Notes: generated from the letters alone by a model not told the origin. Counted from the stretch's first letter, positions 33,693 to 42,792 are shown. The stretch is DNA of 64,000 nt from an uncultured Microbacterium sp. (GCF_947488465.1 NZ_CANKZA010000002.1:186001-250000), one strand, 5' to 3'. Translations and numbers: made by a program.

Positions 33693-34784
33693 ATGGACGT
33701 GATCGGGGAGCGCAGTGTGGATGCCACGGCTCCGCCGCCCACCCGGTCGCGTCGCCGGAGTGGCCTCGCCTTCGACCTCACCGCCCTGACGCTGATCGGC
33801 GTGCTGCTGGCCGGCGCGATCGGGACCACCGGCATCCTGATGTACCGGCATCTTTACAGCCCGACGGCGTTCGTCCTGAACTACCTCGATCTGCTCGGTC
33901 GGGGCCAAGCCGCCGATGCGCTCGCCCTCCCGGGTGTCGCGATCGACTCGGCGACGGTGGCCGACGCGGAACGCTGGTCGAGTGCGAGCGACGCGCTCCT
34001 CCGCCGCGACGCGCTCGCACCGCTGACCGATGCCACCGGCATCAGCGAAGTCCCAAACGACGACGGTACGACCCTCGTGACGGTGGCGTACACCGCGGGC
34101 AGCTATGAGGGACAGAGCACGTTCCGCGTGCGGCAGGCCGGATGGCTCGGCATCGCGCCCGCGTGGCGCTTCACCGACAGCCCGCTCGCGCTGATCGAGC
34201 TCACCGTGCGCGGCGCGATGCAGTTCCAGGTCAATGGGTTCGAGATCGACAAGCGTCAGGTGTCGCCGGAACGGATGGATGCCGATCCGCTCGCCCCGGT
34301 GGCCTTGCTGGTCTTCTCCCCCGGGCTGTACTCCATCGAGATCGACACCGCCATCTCGTCGAGCCCCGGCGTCGCGGTGCTCTCCGATACGCCCGCGGCC
34401 GGCATCCCGGTCGACCTGCAGACCCAGCCCACCGAGAAATTCATCTCGGTCGTCCAGGAGCAGGTGCACGCCTTCCTCGACGCGTGTGCGACCCAGCAGG
34501 TGCTGCAGCCCACGGGCTGCCCGTTCGGCTTCACGGTGCGCAACCGCATCGTCGACGTCCCCACCTGGACGATGGCTCAGCAACCGGCGATCACCCTGGT
34601 CCCCTCGGGCGCGAACTGGACGATCGAGCGCACCGAGGCCACCGCGCACATCCAGGTCGGCATCCAGTCGATCTTCGACGGCTCGATCACACCGGTCGAC
34701 GAGGACGTGCCGTTCTTCCTCACGGGCGAGGTCACGATCCTGCCGGATGGGACGGCATCCATCACCGTCACCGGAACCGACTGA
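33693..34784 (+). CDS. Membrane-anchored hypothetical protein
   Basis: A 363-residue protein with a basic N-terminus, one TM helix (LTALTLIGVLLAGAIGTTGILMY) and a long external part with repeated beta-rich segments (TTLVTVAYTAGSYEG, AMQFQVNGFEID, PVDLQTQPTEKFISVVQEQ). Cys at about 265 and 275 may pair. A partly similar layout is seen in conserved actinobacterial surface proteins of unknown role. TAGACT 6 nt before the ATG points to a leaderless mRNA. It converges on the CopD-CtaG gene with 2 nt between stops. Confidence 0.75.
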   Translation: MDVIGERSVDATAPPPTRSRRRSGLAFDLTALTLIGVLLAGAIGTTGILMYRHLYSPTAFVLNYLDLLGRGQAADALALPGVAIDSATVADAERWSSASDALLRRDALAPLTDATGISEVPNDDGTTLVTVAYTAGSYEGQSTFRVRQAGWLGIAPAWRFTDSPLALIELTVRGAMQFQVNGFEIDKRQVSPERMDADPLAPVALLVFSPGLYSIEIDTAISSSPGVAVLSDTPAAGIPVDLQTQPTEKFISVVQEQVHAFLDACATQQVLQPTGCPFGFTVRNRIVDVPTWTMAQQPAITLVPSGANWTIERTEATAHIQVGIQSIFDGSITPVDEDVPFFLTGEVTILPDGTASITVTGTD

Positions 34785-34786
34785 GG

Positions 34787-36763
34787 TCAGCGCCCGGCGC
34801 GCGCCTCACGGTCGGCGAGCGCCTGCAGTCGCGCGTTGTACTCGCCGAGCTCCGCCTCGCCGGTGCGGTCGGCCTGGCGGTCGGCGCGCTTTTGGGCACG
34901 GTCGTCGTTGCGGCTCCACTGGATCGCCACGGTCATGGCGAGGATCAGCGTCGGGATCTCGCCGATCGACCAGGCGACGCCGCCACCGGTGTACTGGTCT
35001 TCGAGAGGCGTCTGGCCCCACGTGCGGCCCATCGACCCGAACCACTCCGCGACGAACAGGCCCGAACTCATCATGATCGCGATGCCGAAGAACGCGTGCA
35101 TCGCCATCACCGCGATGAGGATCAGCAGGCGGAACGGGTAGGGCAAGCGGTAGGGCACGGGATCGATGCCGATCAGCGACTGCACGAACAGGTATCCGGT
35201 GATCAGGAAGTGCGCGACCATCCACTCGTGACCGATGTGGTCGTACAGCGACCAGCGGAAGAGGTCGGTGTAGTAGAAGATCCACAGCGACCCGATGAAC
35301 ATGGCTGCGGCGAACAGCGGATGCGTGATCACGCGCGAGAACGGCGTGTGCACCGCCCAGAGGATCCACTCGCGTCCGCCGCGCGTGCCGTCGGCGCGCT
35401 TGTCGATCGCGCGCGCCGCGAGAGTGACGGGCGCCCCCGCGACGAGGAGCATCGGGATCGCCATCGACAGGAGCATGTGCCCCATCATGTGCATGCTGAA
35501 CAGGTAGTCCTGGTACGCGTTGATGGGGCCGCACGTGACCCACAACAGAAGCAGCAGTCCGCATGTCCACAGGATCGTGCGGTACAGCGGCCACCGGTCG
35601 CCGCGGCGGTGGAGTCGCCACGCGCCGACGAGGTAGAAGAACAGGCCGAACCCGACGGCGAACGCCCAGAGGACGTCGATGTCGATCGCCGTGAGCCACT
35701 GCGTGATCGTGAGCTCGGGCGGAAGCACCGATCCGGTCAGGACTTCGGCGGGCGTCGGCACCGGCGGCAGGCTCGTGTCGACGGGCGGGGGTGTGCGGGC
35801 CAGGGCGACGGCCGCGCCGCTCGCGATGCCCATGAAGGCGAGTTCGAGCGCGATCAGCCCCCAGAACCGGTGGCTGGTCTCGGTGGTGCGGATGCGTCCG
35901 ATCACCCGGCCGCGGTACCAGGCGCCGAGGACTCCCATGCCGAGGAGGGCGACGACCTTGACGGCGAGAATGACGCCGTACGCCGAAAGGAGATTCTCCC
36001 AGGTGAGAAGTCCCACGACCGCGCGTGCGATCCCCGACAGCGCGACGACCACGAAGGCGGCCAGCGCGATGCTCGAGTACCGCGCGAGGACGTCGGCGAG
36101 CTCGTCGCGGCTGAGCTTCGGCCGGACGATCACGAGCAGCAGAAGTCCCCCGAGCCAGACGGCTGCGGCGAGGATGTGCAAGGCCAGGGCCGTGACCGCC
36201 GTGTTGTGACCGGATTCGTCGCCCGAGTGCCCCTGCGTCGCCATCGGTATGAGCGCTGCGGCCGCAAGGCCCGCGACGACGAGGGTTGCCGTCCAGCTCC
36301 GCACCGCGAACGTCAGCACCGTGAGGCTGGCGCCGACGATCGTGGTGATCGCCCACGCACGCCCGGGCTCAGTGTCGACCAGGAAGCGCCCGAGGAGCTG
36401 ACCGAACTCGGCGTCGGCACTCGGCGTCGCATTGAAGATGTTGACGAACGTGAGGAAGGCGGTGCTGGCGCTGGCGACCGTGAAGAGGGCCGCCGAGACG
36501 GATGCCGTATCCAGGGCCGTATCGAAGCTCTCGGTTCCCGAGCGCAGGGCGAAAAGCGCGAGCACCAGAGATCCCAGCATCCCGGCGGCCGACAGATTGA
36601 CGGCGAGAGTCGCGGTCGGCAGCCCCCAGCGCACGACCGGGCCCGGGTCGGCGATCAGGAGGGGTGCAGCGCCTCCGCCGTAGACCAAACCGACGATGAG
36701 CGCGAGCAGGGCCGCCCCGGCGAGGATCGCCGGTCCGGCCAGACGCAGCGCGCGGGAGTTCAC
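34787..36763 (-). CDS. CopD-CtaG fusion protein
   Basis: A 658-residue membrane protein. Residues 1 to about 330 are a CopD domain (GPVVRWGLPTATLAVNLSAAGM, TQGHSGDESGH, LARYSSIALAAFV), and about 350 to 650 a CtaG/Caa3 domain (TCGPINAYQDYLFSMHMMGHMLLSM, HFLITGYLFVQSL, HAFFGIAIMMSS). It would link copper uptake to cytochrome oxidase assembly. The GTG start has TAGGCT 6 nt upstream, so it is probably leaderless. It appears to be the chromosomal counterpart of the separate copD and ctaG in the island. Confidence 0.92.
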   Translation of the reverse strand: MNSRALRLAGPAILAGAALLALIVGLVYGGGAAPLLIADPGPVVRWGLPTATLAVNLSAAGMLGSLVLALFALRSGTESFDTALDTASVSAALFTVASASTAFLTFVNIFNATPSADAEFGQLLGRFLVDTEPGRAWAITTIVGASLTVLTFAVRSWTATLVVAGLAAAALIPMATQGHSGDESGHNTAVTALALHILAAAVWLGGLLLLVIVRPKLSRDELADVLARYSSIALAAFVVVALSGIARAVVGLLTWENLLSAYGVILAVKVVALLGMGVLGAWYRGRVIGRIRTTETSHRFWGLIALELAFMGIASGAAVALARTPPPVDTSLPPVPTPAEVLTGSVLPPELTITQWLTAIDIDVLWAFAVGFGLFFYLVGAWRLHRRGDRWPLYRTILWTCGLLLLLWVTCGPINAYQDYLFSMHMMGHMLLSMAIPMLLVAGAPVTLAARAIDKRADGTRGGREWILWAVHTPFSRVITHPLFAAAMFIGSLWIFYYTDLFRWSLYDHIGHEWMVAHFLITGYLFVQSLIGIDPVPYRLPYPFRLLILIAVMAMHAFFGIAIMMSSGLFVAEWFGSMGRTWGQTPLEDQYTGGGVAWSIGEIPTLILAMTVAIQWSRNDDRAQKRADRQADRTGEAELGEYNARLQALADREARAGR

Positions 36764-36783
36764 CTGACCAGCCTACGCACGCA

Positions 36784-36813
36784 GAAGGGGGATGCCGTCC
36801 GGCATCCCCCTTC
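36784..36813. terminator. Hairpin terminator downstream of the HU gene
   Basis: GAAGGGGGATGCC (36784-36796) and its exact complement (36801-36813) flank a 4-nt loop. It lies about 110 bp beyond the HU stop on the minus strand and just before the promoter of the CopD-CtaG gene, which it would shield from HU read-through. Confidence 0.75.
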
Positions 36814-36831
36814 GTGAGGTCTTGCGAGAGA

Positions 36832-36871
36832 GGTTTCGATACGCCGCGCACATGCGCGCGGCTACTCAACC
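36832..36871. repeat. REP-like imperfect palindrome
   Basis: The 40-bp unit runs from GGTTTCGATACGCCGCG through GCGCGCGGCTACTCAACC, with arms GGTT/AACC outside and CGCCGCGC/GCGCGCGG inside. A sequence of this form recurs between genes in Microbacteriaceae as far as I recall. Only one clear copy is in this window. Confidence 0.5.
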
Positions 36872-36920
36872 TAAGTCGCAGACGCCTCAACGCCGCTACG
36901 CGGCATTGACCCGTCTCGAC

Positions 36921-37199
36921 TTACTTCACGGCCGCCTTCAGCTTCGAACCGGCGGTGACCTTGACGCGCTGGCCGGCGGCGATCTTGATCTCTTCACCGG
37001 TCTGCGGGTTGCGGCCCGTACGAGCGGAGGTCTCGACGCGCTCGAACGCGATCCAGCCGGGGATCGTGACCTTCTCGCCCTTGGCGACAGCCTCGGAGAC
37101 GGACGAGAAGAGAGCGTCCAGAACGCCGGAGACGGTGGACTGGCTCTGGCCCGTCGCGGAAGCGATGCTGGCAACGAGCTCGGTCTTGGTGATAGCCAT
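36921..37199 (-). CDS. hupB: HU family DNA-binding protein
   Basis: A 92-residue nucleoid protein. It has the whole HU fold: MAITKTELVASIASATGQS, GEKVTIPGWIAFERVETSARTGRNPQTGEEI (the DNA-binding arm with Arg-Asn-Pro) and a Lys-rich end KVTAGSKLKAAVK. It lacks the long basic tail of mycobacterial HupB. GGAGG precedes the ATG. It is monocistronic, with its own promoter upstream. Confidence 0.95.
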   Translation of the reverse strand: MAITKTELVASIASATGQSQSTVSGVLDALFSSVSEAVAKGEKVTIPGWIAFERVETSARTGRNPQTGEEIKIAAGQRVKVTAGSKLKAAVK

Positions 37200-37558
37200 G
37201 GGGTTGTCCTCCAGCCGACAGCGTGTGCCGACTTTAGTTACTTCGGACCGGGGGCGAGCCTCCGGTTTGGTCGGGTGGACCGCCCCCGAATATACCCAGG
37301 AACCGCGGAATTTCGCGGATTTCCGCCCCATTCGGTCATCTTTCCCCGGCGTGTCGCCGCCTCACGTGACAAAAGTGGCCTCCTGTGGCCCCTCTTCTCC
37401 CCACGACCGACCTCCCACCCCACCCGGCGCCGCACGCCGCCGCGATCAGAATCGGATGCCGTCACCCGATTCGGCAGCGCGCACCCTCCGGCATCCGAAT
37501 CTGGCGACTTTGTCCGAATCAGGTGCGCAGGGGGAGACCGCCTGGCCCCCAGGAACGC
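37200..37558 (-). promoter_or_regulatory. Non-coding region upstream of HU gene
   Basis: About 360 bases between the HU start and the rpsN terminator without a gene. On the minus strand a GGGTATATTC stretch (about 37289-37298) is the best -10 candidate, with the HU leader of about 85 nt after it. The rest (37300-37558) is GC-rich, and I see no further structure in it. Confidence 0.5.
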
Positions 37559-37594
37559 CGAAGGCCCGGCTCTCCGAGGAGATCCGGGCCTTCG
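37559..37594. terminator. Terminator of the rpmB-rpmG-rpsN operon
   Basis: CGAAGGCCCGG (37559-37569) pairs with CCGGGCCTTCG (37584-37594); inside, TCTCC and GGAGA extend the stem across one mismatch, leaving a 2-nt loop. It begins 12 bases beyond the rpsN stop. Confidence 0.85.
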
Positions 37595-37606
37595 TGAAGC
37601 GGATGC

Positions 37607-37912
37607 TTACCAGCTCGACTTGGTCACGCCGGGCAATTCGCCCTTGTGCGCCATGTCGCGGAAGCGGACACGCGAGATGCCGAACTTCGAGAGGTGGCCA
37701 CGGGGGCGACCGTCGATGGCATCGCGGTTGCGCAGACGCACCGGCGATGCGTTGCGCGGGAGCTTCTGCAGGCCGACGCGAGCGGCCTCGCGGGCCTCAT
37801 CGGTGGCGTTCGGGTCCACGAGGGTCTTCTTCAGCTCGGCACGCTTCTCGGCGTAGCGAGCGACGATGACCTCGCGCTGGTTGTTGCGCGCGATCTTGCT
37901 CTTCTTAGCCAC
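37607..37912 (-). CDS. rpsN: Small ribosomal subunit protein S14 (Cys-free form)
   Basis: A 101-residue S14 of the long, zinc-independent type: [20 protein letters not shown] at the start, then [35 protein letters not shown] and the end TKSSW. No Cys is present, so no zinc ribbon. It starts at GTG, 3 nt after the rpmG stop. It is third in the L28-L33-S14 operon common in actinobacteria. Confidence 0.97.
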   Translation of the reverse strand: MAKKSKIARNNQREVIVARYAEKRAELKKTLVDPNATDEAREAARVGLQKLPRNASPVRLRNRDAIDGRPRGHLSKFGISRVRFRDMAHKGELPGVTKSSW

Positions 37913-37915
37913 GGA

Positions 37916-38086
37916 TCAACGCTCCTCTCGGAATTCGACGTGCTTGCGGATCACCGGGTCGTACTTCTTCAGCACGATGCGGTCGGGGTTGTTGCGGCGG
38001 TTCTTGCGCGTCACGTAGGTGTACCCCGTGCCGGCGGTCGAGCGCAGCTTGATGATCGGACGTACGTCCTGAGCCTTCTTGGCCAT
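37916..38086 (-). CDS. rpmG: Large ribosomal subunit protein L33 (Cys-free form)
   Basis: A 56-residue protein that I translated directly: it starts [19 protein letters not shown], has [20 protein letters not shown], and ends EFREER. The four zinc-ribbon Cys are absent, so this is the C-minus form. Its ATG overlaps the rpmB stop as TAATG, and it ends 3 nt before rpsN. Structural part of the large subunit near the E site. Confidence 0.97.
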   Translation of the reverse strand: MAKKAQDVRPIIKLRSTAGTGYTYVTRKNRRNNPDRIVLKKYDPVIRKHVEFREER

Positions 38087-38322
38087 TAGAGCTTCACACC
38101 CTTCGCGATCAGGTCCTTGACGACGGACTCGATGCCGCGGGCGTCGATGACCTTGATGCCCTTAGCCGAGACGTTGAGCGAGATCTTGCGACCCAGCGAG
38201 GGGACAAAGTACGTCTTCTTCTGCACGTTCGGGTCGAAGCGGCGCTTCGTCCGGCGGTGCGAGTGCGAGATGCTGTGACCGAAGCCAGGAATCTTCCCGG
38301 TCACCTGGCACACTGCTGCCAT
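38086..38322 (-). CDS. rpmB: Large ribosomal subunit protein L28
   Basis: A 78-residue protein: [29 protein letters not shown], then [35 protein letters not shown] in pieces as expected for L28. It retains one Cys in the VCQVTGK motif. AAGGAG lies 7 nt upstream of the ATG. It is the first gene of the ribosomal operon, with a structured leader in front. Confidence 0.97.
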   Translation of the reverse strand: MAAVCQVTGKIPGFGHSISHSHRRTKRRFDPNVQKKTYFVPSLGRKISLNVSAKGIKVIDARGIESVVKDLIAKGVKL

Positions 38323-38428
38323 TGTTCTACTCCTTATACCGTGAGACCGGACGGCCTCACCCAAGATCCCTTGTCTGCGTCCGACACGCGGACGCGAACT
38401 GCGCACTGGAGTGCGCGCAGACAAAGAG
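38323..38428 (-). promoter_or_regulatory. Promoter and structured leader of rpmB operon
   Basis: On the minus strand TAGACT (about 38436-38431) is a -10 candidate, giving a leader of about 100 nt. The leader contains two inverted repeats: CTGCGCGCACT/AGTGCGCAG, and GTGAGGCCG/CGGTCTCAC just before the ribosome site. No Zur-box-like sequence is seen, so this operon is probably not zinc-regulated despite its Cys-free proteins. Confidence 0.5.
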
Positions 38429-39190
38429 TCAGTCTAGCACGGCAATTGCCGCCCCCTCGGCGCCGCGACCCCATCGGAAGGGCGACACCGTCGGGTCGCC
38501 GGCGACCCAGAAGCGCCAGGGGAAGGCCGCCGTCCCCGCGACACCGGCAACGCCCACACGGGGGCCGGAGGAAATATCCGGCAGCGGATGCGGCGGCAGC
38601 CACAACCGCGCGACGGCGCCGGCACAGGGCTCCCCTGAAACGGCGTCGATCCCATCGTGCACCGGGTGCCGAAGCCCCACCGCGGCGCCGAGCCGCCCGG
38701 GCCCGCGGGCGAGGTCGCGGGCAGTGCGCGCGGCCGGGCGCCGGGAGAAGGCGGCATCCACCCCTTCGCGCACTTCCCCCGCGCGCAGGAGGATCCCCCC
38801 GGCCACCCCGGCCGGACCGCAGACGACATTGACGCACGAGTGGAGGCCGTGACTCAGGTACACGTAGAGATGCCCGGGTTCGCCCCACATCGTGGCATTG
38901 CGCGCGGTAGGTCCCCTCCGGGCGTGCGATCCCGGGTCGGGGACGGGCCCGGTTCCCGCGCCGTGATACGCCTCGACCTCGGTCAGCCGCACCGCCACCG
39001 TGACGCCGCCGGTGTCCACCGCGAGCACGCCGCCGAGCAGGCGGGGAGCGACCTCGATCGGCAGTCCGGTCAGGTCCGCTCGGGTCGCCGGGGCAAGGTG
39101 CGCACCCGCACCAGTCGTATGGGCATTCGGCGTGGTGTCGCCTCGTGTGCCCCACGAGGGCTCACCCGCACCACCGGCCATACGACTCAT
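38429..39190 (-). CDS. DNA-3-methyladenine glycosylase (AAG/MPG family)
   Basis: Base-excision repair enzyme removing alkylated purines. The 253-residue protein shows the MPG core: [11 protein letters not shown] (catalytic Glu), [39 protein letters not shown] and [12 protein letters not shown]. The ATG at 39190 overlaps the stop of the preceding hypothetical gene (ATGA). It is the last gene of a short operon that begins at 40599 or further upstream. Confidence 0.93.
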   Translation of the reverse strand: MSRMAGGAGEPSWGTRGDTTPNAHTTGAGAHLAPATRADLTGLPIEVAPRLLGGVLAVDTGGVTVAVRLTEVEAYHGAGTGPVPDPGSHARRGPTARNATMWGEPGHLYVYLSHGLHSCVNVVCGPAGVAGGILLRAGEVREGVDAAFSRRPAARTARDLARGPGRLGAAVGLRHPVHDGIDAVSGEPCAGAVARLWLPPHPLPDISSGPRVGVAGVAGTAAFPWRFWVAGDPTVSPFRWGRGAEGAAIAVLD

Positions 39191-40599
39191 CCGCGCGGCG
39201 GGGTTTGGCACCAGGAAACATCGAATCCGCTGAGCGCGACCACCTCGGCTCCGTCCTCGAGAGCGACGATGTGGGTCTGCACGCGCTCAGGCAGCGGCAG
39301 GAGGTACCCGTCGTAGGGATTGTCGACGACATCCGGGGCGACGAGGAACGCCGCATACCGCCCGCTGGGCGAGACGCACGTCTCCATCAGGGTGTCGGTC
39401 GGGTCGACCGTGAACACCGGCCGCGCCGCGCCCTCCGTGTCCACGACATCCGCCGAGGTGGAGGTCACCGTGAACCCGTCGAGCTGTGCGAGCACACGCA
39501 GCGTCGACCCGTCGGCGAGCGGCGTGAGAGCGTTGAGCTGTCCGAGGCTCGGGTCGGTCACCGGTAGTGGGCTCTCTTCGGCGGTCGCGAGATCGATCGC
39601 CACGGGGGCTTCGACGCGCTGGACCACGGCGACGGTCGATCCACGGGCGATCCCCTCGATCGTCACCGCGTTGCCCAGCGCGACCGGCTCGCCACCCGCC
39701 GACGAGACGAGCGTGAGCGCGCCGTCGAACGTGAGCATGAGGATGCTGTCCGTGCCCGGCACGAAGCGCCAATCATCCACGCGCGAGTCGCCACCCGGCC
39801 GCTCGACCGCGGTCGGCGCCTCGCTCGCCTCCGCCGCGTTGAGGGATGCCGTGAACAGCGCGCTCTCGCGCCCGCCGTCAGCGCTGATCGACGCATCCGT
39901 GAAGGTGTATCCGACGAGGTTTCCCCGGTCGGCGCTCTGCAGGTTCGATACGACGCCGTCGCCGGGCAACGGCAGATCCCGCTCGCCCGTGCCGTCGAGA
40001 TCGGTGACGATCAGGTGCGACAGCCCATCGTCGTCGACGGTGGAGACCACCAGATGGCTCGATGTGGCCCGGAAATCCTCGATGTGCTCGTGCGTGTACA
40101 CCGGCTCCGCCGCATCGCCGACCAGGTCGGTGCGGAAGATCGTGTCGCCGGCCGCGCTCCGCTTCAGGACGAACACCGTGAGCCCCGGCGTCGTGAACGA
40201 CTCCTCGATCGTTGCCGCAGGCCCCCCGCCGATCCCGGTGACGCCGGCGACCGTCACGGTGTAGTCCGTCTCGTCCCAGAGTGGCAGCGCGAAGCGGATG
40301 CCGATGCTCCGCCCCGATGTGTCGACCGTGAAGTCCGCGGCCGGGGACACCGTCACCTGCTCGGGGTCGACCTCCTGCAGCGACTGTGTCGTGGTGATGA
40401 TCATGCGCGAACCGGATGCCGCGACCGCCGCATCCGGATCGATCTGCACCCCGGTGACCCGCGGGCCCTGGGCGACCGAGATCGCCGCGGCCGCCAGGCC
40501 GAGGACCGCGAGGATGCCGATCACGACCGTGAAGCTCAGGACGAAGGCGCGCGACCGACGCCGCCGCGCGCGAGCGCGCCGCGAGCCATCAATACTCAT
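39187..40599 (-). CDS. Membrane-anchored protein with beta-propeller-like domain
   Basis: A 470-residue protein: basic N-terminus, one TM helix (FVLSFTVVIGILAVLGLAAAAIS), an Ig-like segment (residues about 60-150, VTVSPAADFTVDTSGRSI) and then repeated blades such as DDWRFVPGTDSILMLTFDGAL and CVSPSGRYAAFLVAP. It may bind a surface ligand; no family is certain. ATG 40599 has AAGGA 5 nt upstream and is preferred to 40626. It overlaps the TIGR03943 gene by 11 nt and the glycosylase gene by 4. Confidence 0.7.
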   Translation of the reverse strand: MSIDGSRRARARRRRSRAFVLSFTVVIGILAVLGLAAAAISVAQGPRVTGVQIDPDAAVAASGSRMIITTTQSLQEVDPEQVTVSPAADFTVDTSGRSIGIRFALPLWDETDYTVTVAGVTGIGGGPAATIEESFTTPGLTVFVLKRSAAGDTIFRTDLVGDAAEPVYTHEHIEDFRATSSHLVVSTVDDDGLSHLIVTDLDGTGERDLPLPGDGVVSNLQSADRGNLVGYTFTDASISADGGRESALFTASLNAAEASEAPTAVERPGGDSRVDDWRFVPGTDSILMLTFDGALTLVSSAGGEPVALGNAVTIEGIARGSTVAVVQRVEAPVAIDLATAEESPLPVTDPSLGQLNALTPLADGSTLRVLAQLDGFTVTSTSADVVDTEGAARPVFTVDPTDTLMETCVSPSGRYAAFLVAPDVVDNPYDGYLLPLPERVQTHIVALEDGAEVVALSGFDVSWCQTPPRG

Positions 40600-41350
40600 A
40601 CGGGTCCTTCGGCTGATCGACGACATCGACCGACGCCGCGTCGATCTGCAGTCGTCCGTCGATGTCCCGGATCGTGCCGGTCACGGTGACCCACGTGCCC
40701 GTGTCCGGCGCGCCGGAGACCGCGACCGGCACGCTCGCCGGCTGCGCATCGATCACACAGTGCGTGATGACCAGCCGGGTGAGGTCGAAACCGTCACCGC
40801 CGGGCGTGACGAACCCGGTCACGGTGATCTCGTCGCCGTCGAACGCTTCCGGGTTCGTCGCGGTCGCGAAGACGCTTGCCCATTCGCCGACGCCGAACGA
40901 GGCGGTGTCGCCCGTCGCGGCGAGCGCGATCGTGTCCGATCCTTGGAAGAGCGGCGCGGCACCGGTGTCGCGTGACATCGCGAGCTCGGCCGAGAGGGTC
41001 GCGGGCGGGGTGAGCACGATCGCCAGCGCAGTCCCGGTGGCGAGCACCCCACCGGTGACGGTGGCGATGGCGCCCGCCGCACGCGGCCGGTGCGCGGATG
41101 CCGCGTGATCGTGCGCCTCGCCGTGATCGTGTCCGTGGTCTTCCTCGGCGCCGAGCGGTAGCGCGAAGCTCGCGACCGCGCCGAGCAGGGCGATGACGGC
41201 CATCGACACCGCGAACCACGCCGATTCGGGGTTGATGTACAGGCCGAGTTGGCCCGTGAGAGTGAGGGCGATCGTGACGGCCGCCAGCGCGGCGGCCAAT
41301 CCCACGCCCAGCAGACGGGCGCCGAACTGCGACGTGCGTGACTCAGACAA
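40589..41350 (-). CDS. TIGR03943-family protein (UPF0718 permease partner)
   Basis: A 253-residue membrane protein with two N-terminal TM helices, a His-rich cytoplasmic loop (EEDHGHDHGEAHDH), a third helix, and an external beta-rich C-terminal domain (FVTPGGDGFDLTRLVITHCVIDAQPA in parts). TIGR03943 proteins are encoded next to UPF0718 permeases, as here (8-nt overlap), and are often in Zur regulons. The His loop fits metal binding. Role in metal or metallochaperone movement is inferred. Confidence 0.88.
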   Translation of the reverse strand: MSESRTSQFGARLLGVGLAAALAAVTIALTLTGQLGLYINPESAWFAVSMAVIALLGAVASFALPLGAEEDHGHDHGEAHDHAASAHRPRAAGAIATVTGGVLATGTALAIVLTPPATLSAELAMSRDTGAAPLFQGSDTIALAATGDTASFGVGEWASVFATATNPEAFDGDEITVTGFVTPGGDGFDLTRLVITHCVIDAQPASVPVAVSGAPDTGTWVTVTGTIRDIDGRLQIDAASVDVVDQPKDPYEY

Positions 41351-42374
41351 GGAGGTTCACCGCCCCACCGATGACGATCGCGGACAGGACGACGATCACG
41401 ACGAGACCCACCAATACCTTGGTGCGGAACGTCGTGCGCAGAAGCGCCAGCATCTTTACGTCGACGAGCGGTCCGACGAGCAGGAACGCCACGATCGACC
41501 CGGGAGTGAACGTCGACGCGAACGACAGGGCGAAGAACGAGTCGACGTTCGAGCAGATCGACACGATCATCGCGAGCGCGATCATGGCGATGATCGACAG
41601 GGCCGGGTTCGATCCGATCGCGAGCAACGCATCCCGCGGAATGAGCACCTGCACCGCACCGGCCAGCGCCGAGCCGATCACGAGGGCGGGCATGACGGCG
41701 CGGAGTTCGACGACGAACTGGGCGAGGCTCCGTCGCCCCTTGCCCCCGGTCTCCTCGTCGGCGATCGCGCACGTCGCGCGGAAGCGGTCGGTGAGCAGAC
41801 CGTCCGGGTCTGGATGCCGGCTGTACAACCAGCCGATGAGGTTGGCGATCGCGTACCCACCGAGGAGTCGCGCGATGAGGATGCCGTCGTCGAAACCGAA
41901 TGCCTGATGTGTCGTGATGATGACGATGGGGTTCACGATCGGCGCCGCGATGAGGAACGTGAGGGTCTCGGGAACGCTGAACCCGCGCATCAGCAGGCCG
42001 CGGGCGAACGGGACGTTGCCGCACTCGCAGACCGGGATCAGCATCCCGAGCAGCGACAGGACGGCCCGGCGGCCCCAGGCGTTCCGCGGCATCCACCGTT
42101 CGATGACGCCGGGCGGCACCCACACCTGCACGACGATCGAGAGGAGTACACCGAGCACGACGAACGGGAGCGATTCGATCAGCACGCTGATCGAGAGGGT
42201 CAGGCCGTCCTGTGCGCGCGTGGGGAGGCTCGGCCCGGGGGTCAGCAGCGCCACCACGATGAGCGCCGCGACCACGAGGATGCCCGCGCCCACGAGGATC
42301 GCCGGGCGCACGCGAGGATCACGTTGCAGACGCTGCGTGCGCGGCGTCGGCGACGTGGTGATGTGCTCAGGCAC
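41343..42374 (-). CDS. UPF0718/YraQ-family permease
   Basis: A 343-residue polytopic protein. The family hallmark PVCECGNVPFARGL (Cys-x-Cys in a membrane segment) and a second copy-like region ICSNVDSFFALSFA are present, along with VGPLVDVKMLALL. The GTG at 42374 overlaps zur by 8 nt. With the TIGR03943 protein it forms a conserved pair thought to act in metal transport. The position after zur and znuABC ties it to zinc supply. Confidence 0.88.
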   Translation of the reverse strand: MPEHITTSPTPRTQRLQRDPRVRPAILVGAGILVVAALIVVALLTPGPSLPTRAQDGLTLSISVLIESLPFVVLGVLLSIVVQVWVPPGVIERWMPRNAWGRRAVLSLLGMLIPVCECGNVPFARGLLMRGFSVPETLTFLIAAPIVNPIVIITTHQAFGFDDGILIARLLGGYAIANLIGWLYSRHPDPDGLLTDRFRATCAIADEETGGKGRRSLAQFVVELRAVMPALVIGSALAGAVQVLIPRDALLAIGSNPALSIIAMIALAMIVSICSNVDSFFALSFASTFTPGSIVAFLLVGPLVDVKMLALLRTTFRTKVLVGLVVIVVLSAIVIGGAVNLLV

Positions 42375-42792
42375 GCTCGTCCGGCGCGGCGGCGGCCGTC
42401 GCGGCCTTCGCTGCGCACTCTGCGCAGACACCGAAGATGTCGACGACGTGCTCCGCCTGTGTGAAGCCGTGCTGCGCGGCGGTGCGCTGCGCCCACTCCT
42501 CGACGTCGCTGGCCTGGATTTCGACCGCACGCCCGCACGACCGGCAGATCAGGTGGTGATGGTGACCCGTGCTCGAGCACGCGCGGTAGATGGCTTCGCC
42601 CTCGGGGCTCTGCAGTTGATCGGCTTCGCCGCTCGCGGCGAGGGTCGCCAGTGCCCGGTAGACCGTCGCGAGGCCGATGCCGGTGTTGTCGGTGCGGAGC
42701 GCGGCGTGGAGGTCCTGCGCGCTGACGAATCCAGCGGCGTCGCCGAGCGCCGTGCGCACGCGATCGCGTTGCCAAGTGTTGCGCTGGACCAT
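42367..42792 (-). CDS. zur: Fur-family zinc regulator Zur
   Basis: A 141-residue Fur-family repressor. The winged helix (FVSAQDLHAALRTDNTGIGLATVYRAL) and metal sites (TGHHHHLICRSCGRAVEI; GVCAECAAK) are clear; the two CxxC pairs hold structural zinc. Placement with znuABC and the Zur box before znuA support the zinc assignment over Fe. TAGACT 7 nt before the ATG gives it its own likely leaderless promoter inside the cluster. Confidence 0.92.
   Translation of the reverse strand: MVQRNTWQRDRVRTALGDAAGFVSAQDLHAALRTDNTGIGLATVYRALATLAASGEADQLQSPEGEAIYRACSSTGHHHHLICRSCGRAVEIQASDVEEWAQRTAAQHGFTQAEHVVDIFGVCAECAAKAATAAAAPDERA

Noticed and set aside
34142..36817. Forward open frame of 891 codons
   Set aside because: Overlaps the 3' half of the hypothetical gene in another frame and is antisense to the CopD-CtaG gene; no recognisable domain.
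37607..38322. Zur-regulated Cys-free ribosomal operon
   Set aside because: The proteins lack zinc Cys, but no Zur-box-like sequence was found before rpmB and this gene order is a normal housekeeping one in actinobacteria.
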